Assembly: GCF_003430825.1 (NCBI RefSeq) | Contig: NZ_CP024047.1 | Coordinates: 930,001-994,000, forward strand | Length of the DNA: 64,000 bases | Source of the DNA: Natrarchaeobaculum sulfurireducens | GTDB lineage: Archaea; Halobacteriota; Halobacteria; Halobacteriales; Natrialbaceae | Direction of reading: 5' to 3' | Part shown: in pieces, positions 43,301-51,691 of the stretch | Numbering within the stretch: position 1 is the stretch's first letter | How the letters are laid out: the number at the start of each line of letters is the position of its first letter | Made by a program: the position numbers and the translations under genes | The notes under the pieces: generated by a model | Told to the model about the DNA's origin: nothing | The model's input: the letters and a program-made list of their open reading frames with translations, nothing else | The model's database searches: none

Positions 43301-43939
43301 GTGAGCGAACGTACATCGGAAACAGCGACTGGATCGTCGTGTTGTAAGGTTGGCCGCAATCGGGACCAGTACGGCCTCGGGGACCTCGACGACGAACTCG
43401 TTCGCTTCTGGACGGACCGAACCGAAGACCGATACAGCACGCGGGATCTCGCACAGCACGTAAACGAGCAAATCCTACGGGCAGCACTCGACGACGCTGG
43501 CTTACAGTACAAAGAAGGCGAGGTCGCCAACACCTACCGCTTGCTCACCGACGACGACGTCAGCAGCGGGACCAGAGTGCAGACCCGAAAGGAACTCGAG
43601 CGCGACGGTGTCCCGGTCGAGGACGTCGAGCGCGATTTCGTCTCCCACCAGACCGTTTACAACCATCTGACGGACTGCCTCGAGGCCTCTCTCGAGTCGC
43701 CCAGCGACGAGGAGCGCCTCGAGCGCAGTCGCGACAAACTCGGCGCGCTCCGCAACCGGACCAGCGCCGTGACCGAGGATACGATCGCCCAACTCGTCCG
43801 CAACGACGTCCTCGACATCGGCGAGTTCGACGTCCTCGTCTCCGTCAGCGTGACCTGCAAGGACTGTCGCCAACAGTATACCGTCCGCGACTTACTCGAA
43901 CGCGGCGGCTGTGACTGTGAACCCGGAGCGGGCGACTGA
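43301..43939 (+). CDS. rdfA: Rod-determining factor A (RdfA)-like protein
   Basis: A 212-residue haloarchaeal protein resembling RdfA of Haloferax volcanii, which is needed to form rod-shaped cells. The conserved stretch includes CCKVGRNRDQYGL at the start, RDLAQHVNEQILRAAL, GEVANTYRLLTDDDVSSGTR, RDFVSHQTVYNHLTDCLEA and a C-terminal Cys-rich VTCKDCRQQYTV and GGCDCEPG tail. The tail could bind zinc. GTG 43301 places the start about 30 nt after an ACTTTTGGG element; the longer ATG frame from 43259 would include that promoter. Confidence 0.8.
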   Translation: MSERTSETATGSSCCKVGRNRDQYGLGDLDDELVRFWTDRTEDRYSTRDLAQHVNEQILRAALDDAGLQYKEGEVANTYRLLTDDDVSSGTRVQTRKELERDGVPVEDVERDFVSHQTVYNHLTDCLEASLESPSDEERLERSRDKLGALRNRTSAVTEDTIAQLVRNDVLDIGEFDVLVSVSVTCKDCRQQYTVRDLLERGGCDCEPGAGD

Positions 43940-44212
43940 CCTGCCGCCCGAGCGCGGTTTCCCGTTTCGTAGCGTCTCTGCCCTTTGCGGTCCCGACCGC
44001 ACGTTCTCTCACAGGCTCTCGTTCGTGGACGACGAGCGCGTTCGAACGGTACCAGCCACGGCAGCGCCGTCTCGGATCTCTCGCTATCTTCTCAATCTCG
44101 AATGATGTATTCGAAAGTTGGGTTTTCGTGGCGGTTGCGGAGCTAGCGCTCGTCGCTTTGCCCGTTCAAAATTACCGGCGGCTGACTGGGTCCGTGAGTC
44201 AGTCGACAGCGA

Positions 44213-45445
44213 TCACTCGACGAACTGGTCGAGCGTCGCGTCAAGTCCGTCCCGGACCTCACTCACGAGAGCGCCGTCGATGTCGAGCCCCAACACTGCA
44301 ACGGCGGCCCTGCCGACGCGCTCGCGAGCAGCCTTGGGAGAGTAGACGCCCAGTCGCCACTGGGAGTACTGGGCCGCCCGAAGCGCTCCCACGAGCGGCG
44401 ACTGCTGGCCGAGTTCTCGAATCTCACCGTTGACCAGCACACGGGAGGTCGACTCCGTCATCGAGGGCCTACTTGGCACGTCGACGATCACAGCCTCGGG
44501 GTCGACGTCGGCTTGGTCAGCGACCTCGCGCTCGAACGCCCGAATCGCGTCGTGGTCCGCTTCGATGATTCCACCGGGTACGTCGTCTATCTCCGCCCAG
44601 ACGGCCCGCTTGAACAGGTCTCGTTGGTCGAGTCGGTGGGCGAACCCGCTCGTCGCCTCACTCGAACGCAAGGCGACGGTCAGATCCGAGTCGTCCATCC
44701 GCTGGAGGGTGGCCGCGTCGACGGTCGCATCGGGCGCCTCGAGCAGTCGTTCGGCCGCCCGTCTGAGCATCGCCTTGCTGATCCGGGCGACGCTGTGGCT
44801 GTAGACGGTCGGATTCATGAGCGCGCGGGCGACCAGCAGACTCTCCGCGGTCTGAACGTTCCCTTCGTCGAGGACGAGCTCGCCGTCGGCGAACGTGAGT
44901 TCTCGGACCAGCCGCCCGTGGTCGATCGTTCCGTATGGAACGCCGGTGTGGTGGGCATCACGGACGAGGTAGTCCATTCGGTCGACGTCGAGTTCACCGG
45001 AGACGAGCTGGCCGAACCGACCCTCGCCGGCGACGAGCCCTGCGATCACCTCGGGCTCGAGGTCGTGGTCGCGAAGGACGTCCCCCACCGCTCCCTCGCC
45101 GAGGAGGTGGCCGACGTCGTCGTGATACCGACCGGTACGACGGTAGGTGAGGGTCTCGAGGTTGTGACTGAACGGGCCGTGACCGACGTCGTGTAAGAGT
45201 GCGGCGGCCTGGACACGCTCGGCCTGCGTCCCTTCGATACCGAGTTGCTCGAGGGCTTCGCAGGCGAGGTGGTAGACGCCGAGGCTGTGTTCGAACCGAG
45301 TGTGATTGGCAGATGGGTAGACCAACGAAACGGTGCCAAGCTGGCGAATGCGTCGAAGACGCTGGAGCTCCGGCGTATCGAGGAGGTCACGTGCCACACC
45401 ATCGACCTGGATGTGGTCGTGGACGCTGTCTTTGATTACCTTCAT
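44213..45445 (-). CDS. HD-domain phosphohydrolase (dGTPase/SAMHD-like)
   Basis: A 410-residue HD-superfamily protein. The metal site includes H53 (TRFEHSLGVYHLA), H85 and D86 (ALLHDVGHGPFSH), and a later Asp in SGELDVDRMDYLVRDA. The N-terminal MKVIKDSVHDHIQVDG is typical of the group annotated as HD phosphohydrolase or dNTPase-like. The substrate is probably a nucleotide, unproven. Upstream codons extend to 45565, but these belong to sequence between divergent genes; ATG 45445 is the family start. Confidence 0.88.
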   Translation of the reverse strand: MKVIKDSVHDHIQVDGVARDLLDTPELQRLRRIRQLGTVSLVYPSANHTRFEHSLGVYHLACEALEQLGIEGTQAERVQAAALLHDVGHGPFSHNLETLTYRRTGRYHDDVGHLLGEGAVGDVLRDHDLEPEVIAGLVAGEGRFGQLVSGELDVDRMDYLVRDAHHTGVPYGTIDHGRLVRELTFADGELVLDEGNVQTAESLLVARALMNPTVYSHSVARISKAMLRRAAERLLEAPDATVDAATLQRMDDSDLTVALRSSEATSGFAHRLDQRDLFKRAVWAEIDDVPGGIIEADHDAIRAFEREVADQADVDPEAVIVDVPSRPSMTESTSRVLVNGEIRELGQQSPLVGALRAAQYSQWRLGVYSPKAARERVGRAAVAVLGLDIDGALVSEVRDGLDATLDQFVE

Positions 45446-45555
45446 ACGTGGTGTTCGTCCGGATCGCACAAAAACCGTCGTACGGCTCAGGTAGTCTCGA
45501 GGCTCGAGGCGTCGGCGACCGGTACGGCTTTGAGCGACGCGTTCGAATTCCAGGT

Positions 45556-45651
45556 ATGGTCGCACCTCGGATCATGACGATTGCCCTGTTTGTCATCGTG
45601 ATCCTCTGTCTGATCGCGTTGCTCTACATTTCGACCCAGTGGGAAGAGTAG
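45556..45651 (+). CDS. Possible 31-residue single-span membrane microprotein
   Basis: ATG 45556 opens a short frame whose product has one hydrophobic helix, IMTIALFVIVILCLIALLYI, and an acidic C-terminal end (STQWEE). GGCTTTGAG about 29 nt upstream could be a TATA element. An ATG at 45574 would give 25 residues. The strong single-helix pattern supports it; nothing else does. Confidence 0.4.
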   Translation: MVAPRIMTIALFVIVILCLIALLYISTQWEE

Positions 45652-46598
45652 CCGACGGCGTCACTGTTGACGATGTCGGTGGACCGTCGACTGCTCCGAG
45701 CCGCTGGTTACCACTGTTCGACTTTCGGTATACTCGCCAGCCATTTGTCACTTCAAAGATTTATACAGAAATAGTATGTGTCAGAACGCGTATTGTTGCC
45801 GGAGAGTAATTAAACCGGTCACCTGTTGTGGGTCGAATTGACTGTGAGGTTGTCTGTGCTGTCCTTCCGGTTGCGGATTGTTCTACTGACCTCGAGTGGT
45901 CTTACGACAACTCTATCGTTTATTTACCGCATGCGTGGCCGTAATTCGTTTTGTCAATGCCGGGAATCGGTGTACATCCATCACTAACCGATTGTGTTAG
46001 TGCGGCGGCGGTCGATTCTGATCGGCCAGCTCGAAATGTAACAGAGCGTTTCTGAATGCGATTTTTACAAGATGGGGTACCGACAATTCCTGAGTGCAAT
46101 CAACGTCGGTCTCGAAACGGGGGGTGTGCCCCCATAGACGGACTTCAGGTACCGTTCGGAAGAGGTGAATACTCGAACGGCAACTGCGGCTATGGGCGAC
46201 ACAAGAGTAAACGTCGTGGTACGGTACTCGAATCCGGGAACCGTCGAAACGTGCCCTGTGAGGATTTCCCTCAGCGTTTGTACGATGGGTTGTACTGTCG
46301 GTATCGCCTCGAAGCCTACGGTGAAAGCGCGTCTTTCGTGGGAGGAATGCCATCCACTACAGCTTTCGATCTGAAGCTTTCTACTCCGCCAGTCTGTCAG
46401 CGTGTGCCCGCTCCGCTCGAAGAGGCCGAAATAGTTGCTTCATTTTGCCCGCGCTTTAAGCCCGTACTATTGTAAATCACTCGTAAATATTGGTGGTATC
46501 TTCCTCAGCGATACTGACTCTGGGTGACGTTCGTCGGCATGTGCCCGCCGTGCGAAAGAACTGTATAGGTTACTGCCCAAGTTCGTATTAGACCGATT
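45652..46598. other. 947-nt gene-poor, A+T-richer stretch
   Basis: Base use changes here: A/T-rich words such as AAAGATTTATACAG and GTTTATTTACC appear, and codon bias is lost in all frames. Two overlapping frames (46056-46475 plus, 45997-46353 minus) lack motifs and G/C in third positions. A GGGGGGTGTGCCCCC hairpin lies at 46119-46133. It may be decayed mobile DNA at the border of the sulfur region, but I recognise no transposase. Confidence 0.5.
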
Positions 46599-47693
46599 AT
46601 GGCGGCAAACCAATCCGACGACGCGCTCCAGGACCTACCGCCGAGTTCAAAGTTCATTTATAAGACTCTCGAGGACTCGGGTCCAATGACGCTGAAGGCG
46701 TTGACCGAGGAGACGTTGCTCTCGTCGCGAACGGTTCGGTACGGATTAGACCAGCTCGAGGACGCCGGATTCGTCGACTCGTCGCCGGCTCTCCACGACG
46801 GGCGACAGACGTGCTATCGACTCAGCACGTCGGAGGAGAGTACGACCGGAAGCGAATCGGCGGTCGTGTCGCCCGAGTGGGTCAAAGCGCGACTCGAGGA
46901 GTTTCAGCGTGACGATCCATCGCTTCGGCTCGTCGAAGCCGACTGTGAGTACGAGTGTGGCCACATTCCGGGAGCGGTAGCGATCGACGTCCTCTCCGAT
47001 CTCGTCGACGTCAACGGCTGCGGTATCGCTGACAAGCGCTGTTTCGAAGAGTACGTCGGCTCTCGAGGTATCACGGAGGACAGCACGGTCGTGATTTACA
47101 GCATCGACGAGAACCAGTACGCCGCGTATCTGTATTGGTTGTTCAAGTACTACCGTCATACGGACGTACGGTTACTCGATGGTGGCAAACAACGGTGGAA
47201 AGACGTCGGTGGCCTGTTGACGACCGACCGACCAGACGTTACCGAGCAGACGTACGTCGCCCACTTGCCCGACGAGCGGATTCGAGCCTACCGGAGCGAC
47301 GTCGAGTCCGCCCTCGCGAGCGAGATAACGCTCGTCGACGTTCGCTCGACAGCGGAGTATCACGGCGAGAAGACCCAGCCACCGAACAAAAGCCTCCCCG
47401 AGGCACGAACCGCTGGCCACATCCCGGGGACGATCCACATCGTCTGGTCGGACGTGATCGACGACGATGGGCGGTTCAAAGACGAACCGGAACTCGAGCG
47501 GCTGTTCACCGAACACGACGTCCGCCCGGACAGAGAAACGATCGTCTACTGCCACGTCGGCGAGCGGTCGTCGATCGTCTGGTTCGTGCTCTCGGAACTG
47601 CTCGAGTTCGACGGCGTGGCCAACTACGATGGGTCATGGATCGAGTGGGGCAATCTCATCGACGCTCCCGTCGAGAAGGCAGGGGACAGTTGA
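46599..47693 (+). CDS. Winged-helix domain fused to tandem rhodanese domains
   Basis: A 364-residue fusion. Residues about 15-75 form a winged helix (PPSSKFIYKTLEDSG, then TLLSSRTVRYGLDQLEDAGF). Residues about 88-205 form a rhodanese domain whose catalytic Cys position is Ser168 (VIYSIDENQ). Residues about 225-360 form a second rhodanese domain with an intact loop, Cys318 in YCHVGERSS. The C-terminal half looks like a thiosulfate sulfurtransferase. A protein that senses persulfide or thiosulfate sulfur and controls the SQR and related genes downstream is inferred from domain order and position. Co-opted sulfurtransferase function alone is the alternative. Confidence 0.85.
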   Translation: MAANQSDDALQDLPPSSKFIYKTLEDSGPMTLKALTEETLLSSRTVRYGLDQLEDAGFVDSSPALHDGRQTCYRLSTSEESTTGSESAVVSPEWVKARLEEFQRDDPSLRLVEADCEYECGHIPGAVAIDVLSDLVDVNGCGIADKRCFEEYVGSRGITEDSTVVIYSIDENQYAAYLYWLFKYYRHTDVRLLDGGKQRWKDVGGLLTTDRPDVTEQTYVAHLPDERIRAYRSDVESALASEITLVDVRSTAEYHGEKTQPPNKSLPEARTAGHIPGTIHIVWSDVIDDDGRFKDEPELERLFTEHDVRPDRETIVYCHVGERSSIVWFVLSELLEFDGVANYDGSWIEWGNLIDAPVEKAGDS

Positions 47694-47789
47694 CGCTGCA
47701 AACGCCCCGATCGGCGACCGTGACCCCACGTTCTCAGCCCGACGGAGGGAGTTGCGTAATCGCGCTTTCGGTAGGTGGGTCGTAGTCGA

Positions 47790-47813
47790 TTGACGCAATA
47801 ATTGCATGGTCAA
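47790..47813. promoter_or_regulatory. Nested dyad upstream of sqr
   Basis: TTGAC-GCAAT-A-ATTGC-ATG-GTCAA: outer arms TTGAC/GTCAA and inner arms GCAAT/ATTGC are both perfect. It lies between the HTH-rhodanese stop and the SQR TATA box, about 50 nt upstream of the latter, a plausible activator or repressor site. Confidence 0.5.
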
Positions 47814-47863
47814 CTCACGCCGCGGCCGTCTCCGATCATAATCTCTCCTATATACAGACTTAG

Positions 47864-47888
47864 GTATAATAGGTCCTTCATTCGAAGG
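47864..47888 (+). promoter_or_regulatory. SQR core promoter and CCTTC/GAAGG dyad
   Basis: GTATAATA (47864-47871) lies about 24 nt before ATG 47892, and CCTTC-ATTC-GAAGG (47875-47888) sits between the box and the start, over the probable transcription start. Confidence 0.5.
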
Positions 47889-47891
47889 TGT

Positions 47892-49064
47892 ATGGACCAC
47901 ATTGTGGTTGTGGGTTCAGGATCCGGCGGGACGATGGCGGCGAACATTCTCCGTCGAAAACTGGACTCCAAGGCGGTCGAGGTGACCGTAATCGACAAAC
48001 GCACAGAACACTACTACCAACCGTCGTTTTATTTGATCCCGTTCGGCTATCTCGAACCGGAGCAGTCCAGACATATCGATGAGTTGCTCAAATCCGGCGT
48101 CGAGTTCGTCAACGACGCTGTGACGGAGATCGATCCCGACGAGCGAACTGTCACGCTTGCCGAGGGCGACGACCTCGAGTACGACTACCTCGTGGTCGCG
48201 ACGGGCCACCGGCTCGACCCGAGCGCGACGCCAGGCCTCGTGGAGGCCTGGCAAGAAGGCGACGACGTCTATCCGTTCTATCACTACGACGCCGCGCTCG
48301 AACTGCGTGAGGCGCTCGAGAATTTCGACGGTGGGACCTTCCTCGTCACCCAGCCAGATACGCCGATCAAGTGTCCGGGCGCGCCGCTAAAACTCACGAT
48401 GCTTGCGGAGGACTACTTCCGACGGCGAGGCATCCGCGACGATGTCGAGGTCATCATGACGCGCAACGCCGAGCACCACTTCGGCGTGCAGCCGTACCGC
48501 GACGCGCTCTATGAGATCTGGGACGATCGCGACATCGAGTTCAAATCGAACGTCTCGGTCGACCGGATCGATCCCGACGCGGGCGTCGTCCACTCTGCGG
48601 ACGGCGAGCAGATCGAATACGATCTCTACGCACCGGTGACGCCACAGTTCGGCCAGGAAGCGATCACCGACGGGTCGCCGCTGGCCGACGGCTCAGAAGA
48701 CGGCGAGTACGTCACGATCGACCAACACACCTGCCAGCACGACGAGTACGACGAAATCTTCGCGCTCGGGGACTGCGAGAACGCACCCCATTCGAAGACG
48801 GCAGCAGCCGCTCGCAAGCAGGCTCACGTCGTGGCAGACAACCTCGAGGCGCTGGTCGAGGACAAACCGCTGCGTGCGAACTACGACGGCTACGCCGCTT
48901 GCCCGCTACTGACGGAGAAAGGCAAAGCGATGATCGCCGAGTTCGACTACGAAGACTCGATCTCTGCGCCCGTCGAGAGCAAACTGAACTGGATCATGGA
49001 CGTCAACGTCCTCCCGACCGTCTACTGGGATGCCTGGATGAAAGGCTACGACCCACTTCCGTAA
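47892..49064 (+). CDS. sqr: Sulfide:quinone oxidoreductase (SQR), copy 1
   Basis: A 390-residue FAD disulfide-oxidoreductase that oxidises sulfide and passes electrons to quinone at the membrane. The dinucleotide fold is VVVGSGSGGTMAAN, the second FAD motif is EIFALGDCENAP, and the sulfide-active Cys are C161 (TPIKCPGAPLKL) and C337 (YAACPLLTEKGK). Additional C281 and C295 are present. The C-terminal half (KLNWIMDVNVLPTVYW) is the amphipathic quinone-side region. ATG 47892 is set by the promoter; the frame is open to 47802. The DUF1641 gene follows after two bases. Confidence 0.93.
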   Translation: MDHIVVVGSGSGGTMAANILRRKLDSKAVEVTVIDKRTEHYYQPSFYLIPFGYLEPEQSRHIDELLKSGVEFVNDAVTEIDPDERTVTLAEGDDLEYDYLVVATGHRLDPSATPGLVEAWQEGDDVYPFYHYDAALELREALENFDGGTFLVTQPDTPIKCPGAPLKLTMLAEDYFRRRGIRDDVEVIMTRNAEHHFGVQPYRDALYEIWDDRDIEFKSNVSVDRIDPDAGVVHSADGEQIEYDLYAPVTPQFGQEAITDGSPLADGSEDGEYVTIDQHTCQHDEYDEIFALGDCENAPHSKTAAAARKQAHVVADNLEALVEDKPLRANYDGYAACPLLTEKGKAMIAEFDYEDSISAPVESKLNWIMDVNVLPTVYWDAWMKGYDPLP

Positions 49065-49066
49065 GC

Positions 49067-49921
49067 ATGGCAGGAAACGACCAATCGATCGACGGATCCT
49101 TCGACGAAACGCCGTTCGAGCCCGCCGAGGCCGACGAACTCGCACGAGTCATCGAAAAACACGACGCAGAACTGGCGGAGTTGCTCGAGTTGCTCGTCGT
49201 CGCCCAGGAGCTCTCGGCGGACCTCGCCCCTGAGCTTCGCGAGGCCGCTGGCGACTCCCGTGAGCCGATCCGCGAGATTCGGCTCGCTCTCGAGCGCGAG
49301 GAGACGCTGGTGCTCATCCAGCGCGTCGGGGAGAACGCTGATACTCTCGTTGAACTCCTCGAGGTGCTCGAGGTAACCGACGAACTCGTGACCGACCTCG
49401 TCCCGGAGGTACAGACGATCGTTCACGAGAACCGGGAGACGCTCGCCCGACTGCGGCTCGCACTCGAGCGCGAGGAGACGCTCGTCTTGCTCGAGCGACT
49501 GGGCGAGAACGCCGATACGATGGCGGAGCTGCTCGAGTTGCTCGACGTGACTCACGAGCTTGCGTCCGATTTGGTTCCAGAGGCTGTCGAGGTGGCCCAG
49601 GAGAACCGCCAGCCGATCGCCGAACTTAGAGTGATGTTCGCCGGGCTCGCCGGTACGTACGCACAATCAGACCTCGAACCCGAGCGACTGGGACAAAACC
49701 TCGGCAACATGCTCGTCTTCGCCTGTCAGCTCGGTGATGACCAGTTCATCGATGCCATGGAATCCGGGTTCACCGCGTTTACCGATCCTGAACCCCCGAA
49801 GAAGGTCGGATTGTTGGGGATGATCGGGGCCCTTCGTGACGACGACGTTCGACAGGGCCTCGGCGTCCTGATGGAATTCCTCCGTCGGATGGGGGCCTCT
49901 CGAGCCACTGACGGTGAGTGA
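49067..49921 (+). CDS. DUF1641 protein with three helical repeats
   Basis: A 284-residue protein two bases after sqr, hence co-translated. Residues about 15-72, 73-130 and 131-188 form three repeats of 58 residues, with LALEREETLVL at 73-83 and again at 131-141, followed by LGENADT/VGENADT and EL-TDLVPE segments. The C-terminal part (190-284) is the DUF1641 region (KVGLLGMIGALRDDDVRQGL). DUF1641 proteins are commonly linked to SQR and formate dehydrogenase genes. Membrane docking or complex assembly of SQR is an inference. Confidence 0.82.
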   Translation: MAGNDQSIDGSFDETPFEPAEADELARVIEKHDAELAELLELLVVAQELSADLAPELREAAGDSREPIREIRLALEREETLVLIQRVGENADTLVELLEVLEVTDELVTDLVPEVQTIVHENRETLARLRLALEREETLVLLERLGENADTMAELLELLDVTHELASDLVPEAVEVAQENRQPIAELRVMFAGLAGTYAQSDLEPERLGQNLGNMLVFACQLGDDQFIDAMESGFTAFTDPEPPKKVGLLGMIGALRDDDVRQGLGVLMEFLRRMGASRATDGE

Positions 49922-50146
49922 TTCGGTACGATCGCACGTTTTTGACTGACGACGTTGCAACCAGGGTCCGACATCGCATGATGACTCAGATCTATCAGTG
50001 CCGACGCCCTCGTGACCTATTTTGTGCTTGACGGGAACCCGGTATCGTAGCCGTCTCACTGTGTAACTCGGAGCTGTGTACACCGTCACCGCTCTAGTCG
50101 GGGTGTGGTACCGAGACGTATGCCAGTGTCGAGAGAAGGCGGCGGT

Positions 50147-50169
50147 ATTTTTCTCACGAAGCGAAAAAT
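50147..50169 (+). terminator. T-rich hairpin ahead of the peroxiredoxin promoter
   Basis: ATTTTTC (50147-50153) and GAAAAAT (50163-50169) pair perfectly around a 9-nt loop. It may end transcripts from the DUF1641 side. Confidence 0.4.
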
Positions 50170-50181
50170 GAGTCAGAAGTA

Positions 50182-50192
50182 GAAATAATTTC
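50182..50192. promoter_or_regulatory. AATAATT dyad upstream of the peroxiredoxin
   Basis: GAAAT-A-ATTTC is a perfect 5-bp dyad with a single central A, the same design as GCAAT-A-ATTGC upstream of sqr. It lies about 13 bp before the TATA-like palindrome, the position of an activator or extended BRE site. Confidence 0.45.
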
Positions 50193-50204
50193 TTGGTGAA
50201 GAGG

Positions 50205-50214
50205 AACTATAGTT
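50205..50214 (+). promoter_or_regulatory. Palindromic TATA-like element of the peroxiredoxin gene
   Basis: AACTATAGTT, a perfect 10-bp palindrome, is centred about 29 nt before ATG 50239, where the TATA box is expected. Confidence 0.5.
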
Positions 50215-50227
50215 GCTAGTGCCATAA

Positions 50228-50248
50228 CTACAGATACAATGTCTGTAG
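50228..50248 (+). promoter_or_regulatory. Inverted repeat enclosing the peroxiredoxin start codon
   Basis: CTACAGA-TACAATG-TCTGTAG: perfect 7-bp arms with the ATG at the end of the 7-nt loop. As RNA it could form a hairpin presenting or masking the start codon; as DNA it could be an operator. Confidence 0.45.
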
Positions 50249-50913
50249 ACCAACCCGCGGAAAGCGGCTTTCCGCTCATCGGGGATCAGTTCCCCGAACT
50301 CGAAGTCGAAACGACGCACGGAACGAAAGCGATCCCGGACGACTACGAGGACAGGTGGTTTGTCCTCTTCAGCCACCCCGGTGACTTTACGCCGGTCTGT
50401 ACGACCGAGTTCGTTGGCTTCGAGCAGCGCCGCGAGGCGTTCGAGGAACTGAACACTGAACTGATCGGGCTTTCGATCGACCGCGTCCACTCGCATATCA
50501 AGTGGACCGAGTGGATCGACGACGAGATTGACGAGGATATCGGCTTTCCGATCATCGCCGACGAGAGCGGTACCGTCGCCGAAAAACTCGGAATGGTCCA
50601 CCCTGGACAGGGTACGTCGACCATCCGTGCGGTCTTCATCGTCGACCCCGACGGGATCACTCGGCAGGTCCTCTACTACCCCAAAGAGATCGGCCGAAAC
50701 GTCGACGAAGTACTTCGCTCGCTCGAGGCACTGCAGATCAGTGACGACGAAGACGTCGCGCTCCCGGCAAACTGGCCGGAAAACGAGAACTTCGGCGACA
50801 AGGCACTGCTCTCGCCACCAGGGACTGTCGAGGAAGCCGAGGCCCGACTGGCCGAAGCCGACGAAGAGGGGTACGAATCGTACGACTGGTGGTTCACGCT
50901 GAAAGACCTCTAA
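50239..50913 (+). CDS. 1-Cys peroxiredoxin (Prx6-like)
   Basis: A 224-residue thiol peroxidase. The peroxidatic Cys is C54 in SHPGDFTPVCTTEFVGF and is the only Cys in the protein, so it must be reduced by an external thiol. The C-terminal domain (YYPKEIGRNVDEVLRSLEAL and onward) and length are of the Prx6/AhpC-like archaeal type. It lies between SQR and a thioredoxin-reductase-like enzyme, which could be its electron donor system. Its promoter carries a dyad, a palindromic TATA element and a start-codon hairpin. Confidence 0.92.
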   Translation: MSVDQPAESGFPLIGDQFPELEVETTHGTKAIPDDYEDRWFVLFSHPGDFTPVCTTEFVGFEQRREAFEELNTELIGLSIDRVHSHIKWTEWIDDEIDEDIGFPIIADESGTVAEKLGMVHPGQGTSTIRAVFIVDPDGITRQVLYYPKEIGRNVDEVLRSLEALQISDDEDVALPANWPENENFGDKALLSPPGTVEEAEARLAEADEEGYESYDWWFTLKDL

Positions 50914-51220
50914 GCAAGTCGTCATTTTCGTTCTCCGCCTGTCGACCGGTCGGGAATCCGTCGTGACCGCCCGACGCTATCCAACTGCCGACAGCACGGT
51001 CCAGTCATCAGTCGTCTCTCGAGCTGGCTGCCCCATCGAGTGACGCTTGTATCGGTTCGTACGCCACATTTTTGAGCGGCGTGGCTGCCCGGTCGATCTG
51101 TTCGTTGATGGGGTGCCGTCGTCGATTCCGTACGTATTAGTAGCGTTCCAAGTGTCGACTGACGAGCCGAACCGCCCCTCAGGACGTGGTTTACCGCATC
51201 AGCTCAGGACTGGACCGCCA
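50914..51220. other. 307-nt gap, nothing recognised
   Basis: No frame with acceptable codon use, no repeat and no clear promoter were found in this convergent gap between the peroxiredoxin and the acidic protein. Confidence 0.5.
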
Positions 51221-51547
51221 CTAGACGGTACACTCCTCGATGAGCGTCGCGACCGTCTGTGCAGAGACGTTCGACCGACCTGTTGCGGTCATGAGCGTTG
51301 AAATCCACGCGGGCGTCAGTCCGAGTTCGGCGAGTGCGACGGCTTCGGCTGCGGCGTCCGAACAGCCTGCCTCGTAGTACAGTTCGTTGATTCGGTCGTG
51401 TCGGTGTCTAACGAGTTCGAGACCAAGATGCTCGAGCGACACGTCTTCGGCTGGCTCGAACGATTCGCTCGCGGTGTCGAGGGACGCGAGACTGTCGAGG
51501 TCGTCGAGTGAGACGACGGATTCGTCGCTATCGAAACTGTTCACCAT
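51221..51547 (-). CDS. Small acidic haloarchaeal protein
   Basis: A 108-residue protein with an Asp/Ser/Leu-rich N-terminal 40 residues (SFDSDESVVSLDDLDSL) and a helical C-terminal half (LGLELVRHRHDRINELYY, then an Ala/Glu-rich helix and LTPAWISTLMTATGRSNVS). The last part could form a small three-helix domain. A TTAAGTAAATC box lies about 27 nt upstream of ATG 51547, supporting expression. Function unknown. Confidence 0.65.
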   Translation of the reverse strand: MVNSFDSDESVVSLDDLDSLASLDTASESFEPAEDVSLEHLGLELVRHRHDRINELYYEAGCSDAAAEAVALAELGLTPAWISTLMTATGRSNVSAQTVATLIEECTV

Positions 51548-51691
51548 ACGTGTTCGTCCGAATTCGATTTACTTAATCACGACGGTGTCCTGAGCTGGAC
51601 CGTTTGTACTCGATCCCCCGCCGTATGACGGTTCGATCGGCGTCTCGAGCCACGAAGACAGGCTTTTGCCTCCTGCGACGTAGCATCAGAT

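Larger units (their letters stand above)
49922..50238. other. 317-nt gap holding a hairpin and the peroxiredoxin control region
   Basis: The gap contains a T-rich hairpin (50147-50169), an AATAATT dyad (50182-50192), a palindromic TATA-like element (50205-50214) and part of a hairpin covering the start codon (50228-50248). No gene. Confidence 0.6.

Noticed and set aside
46056-46475. 139-residue frame in the gene-poor stretch, considered as a transposase remnant
   Set aside because: No DDE, HUH or TnpB motif could be recognised and codon use is unlike the neighbours; kept only as part of the gap description.
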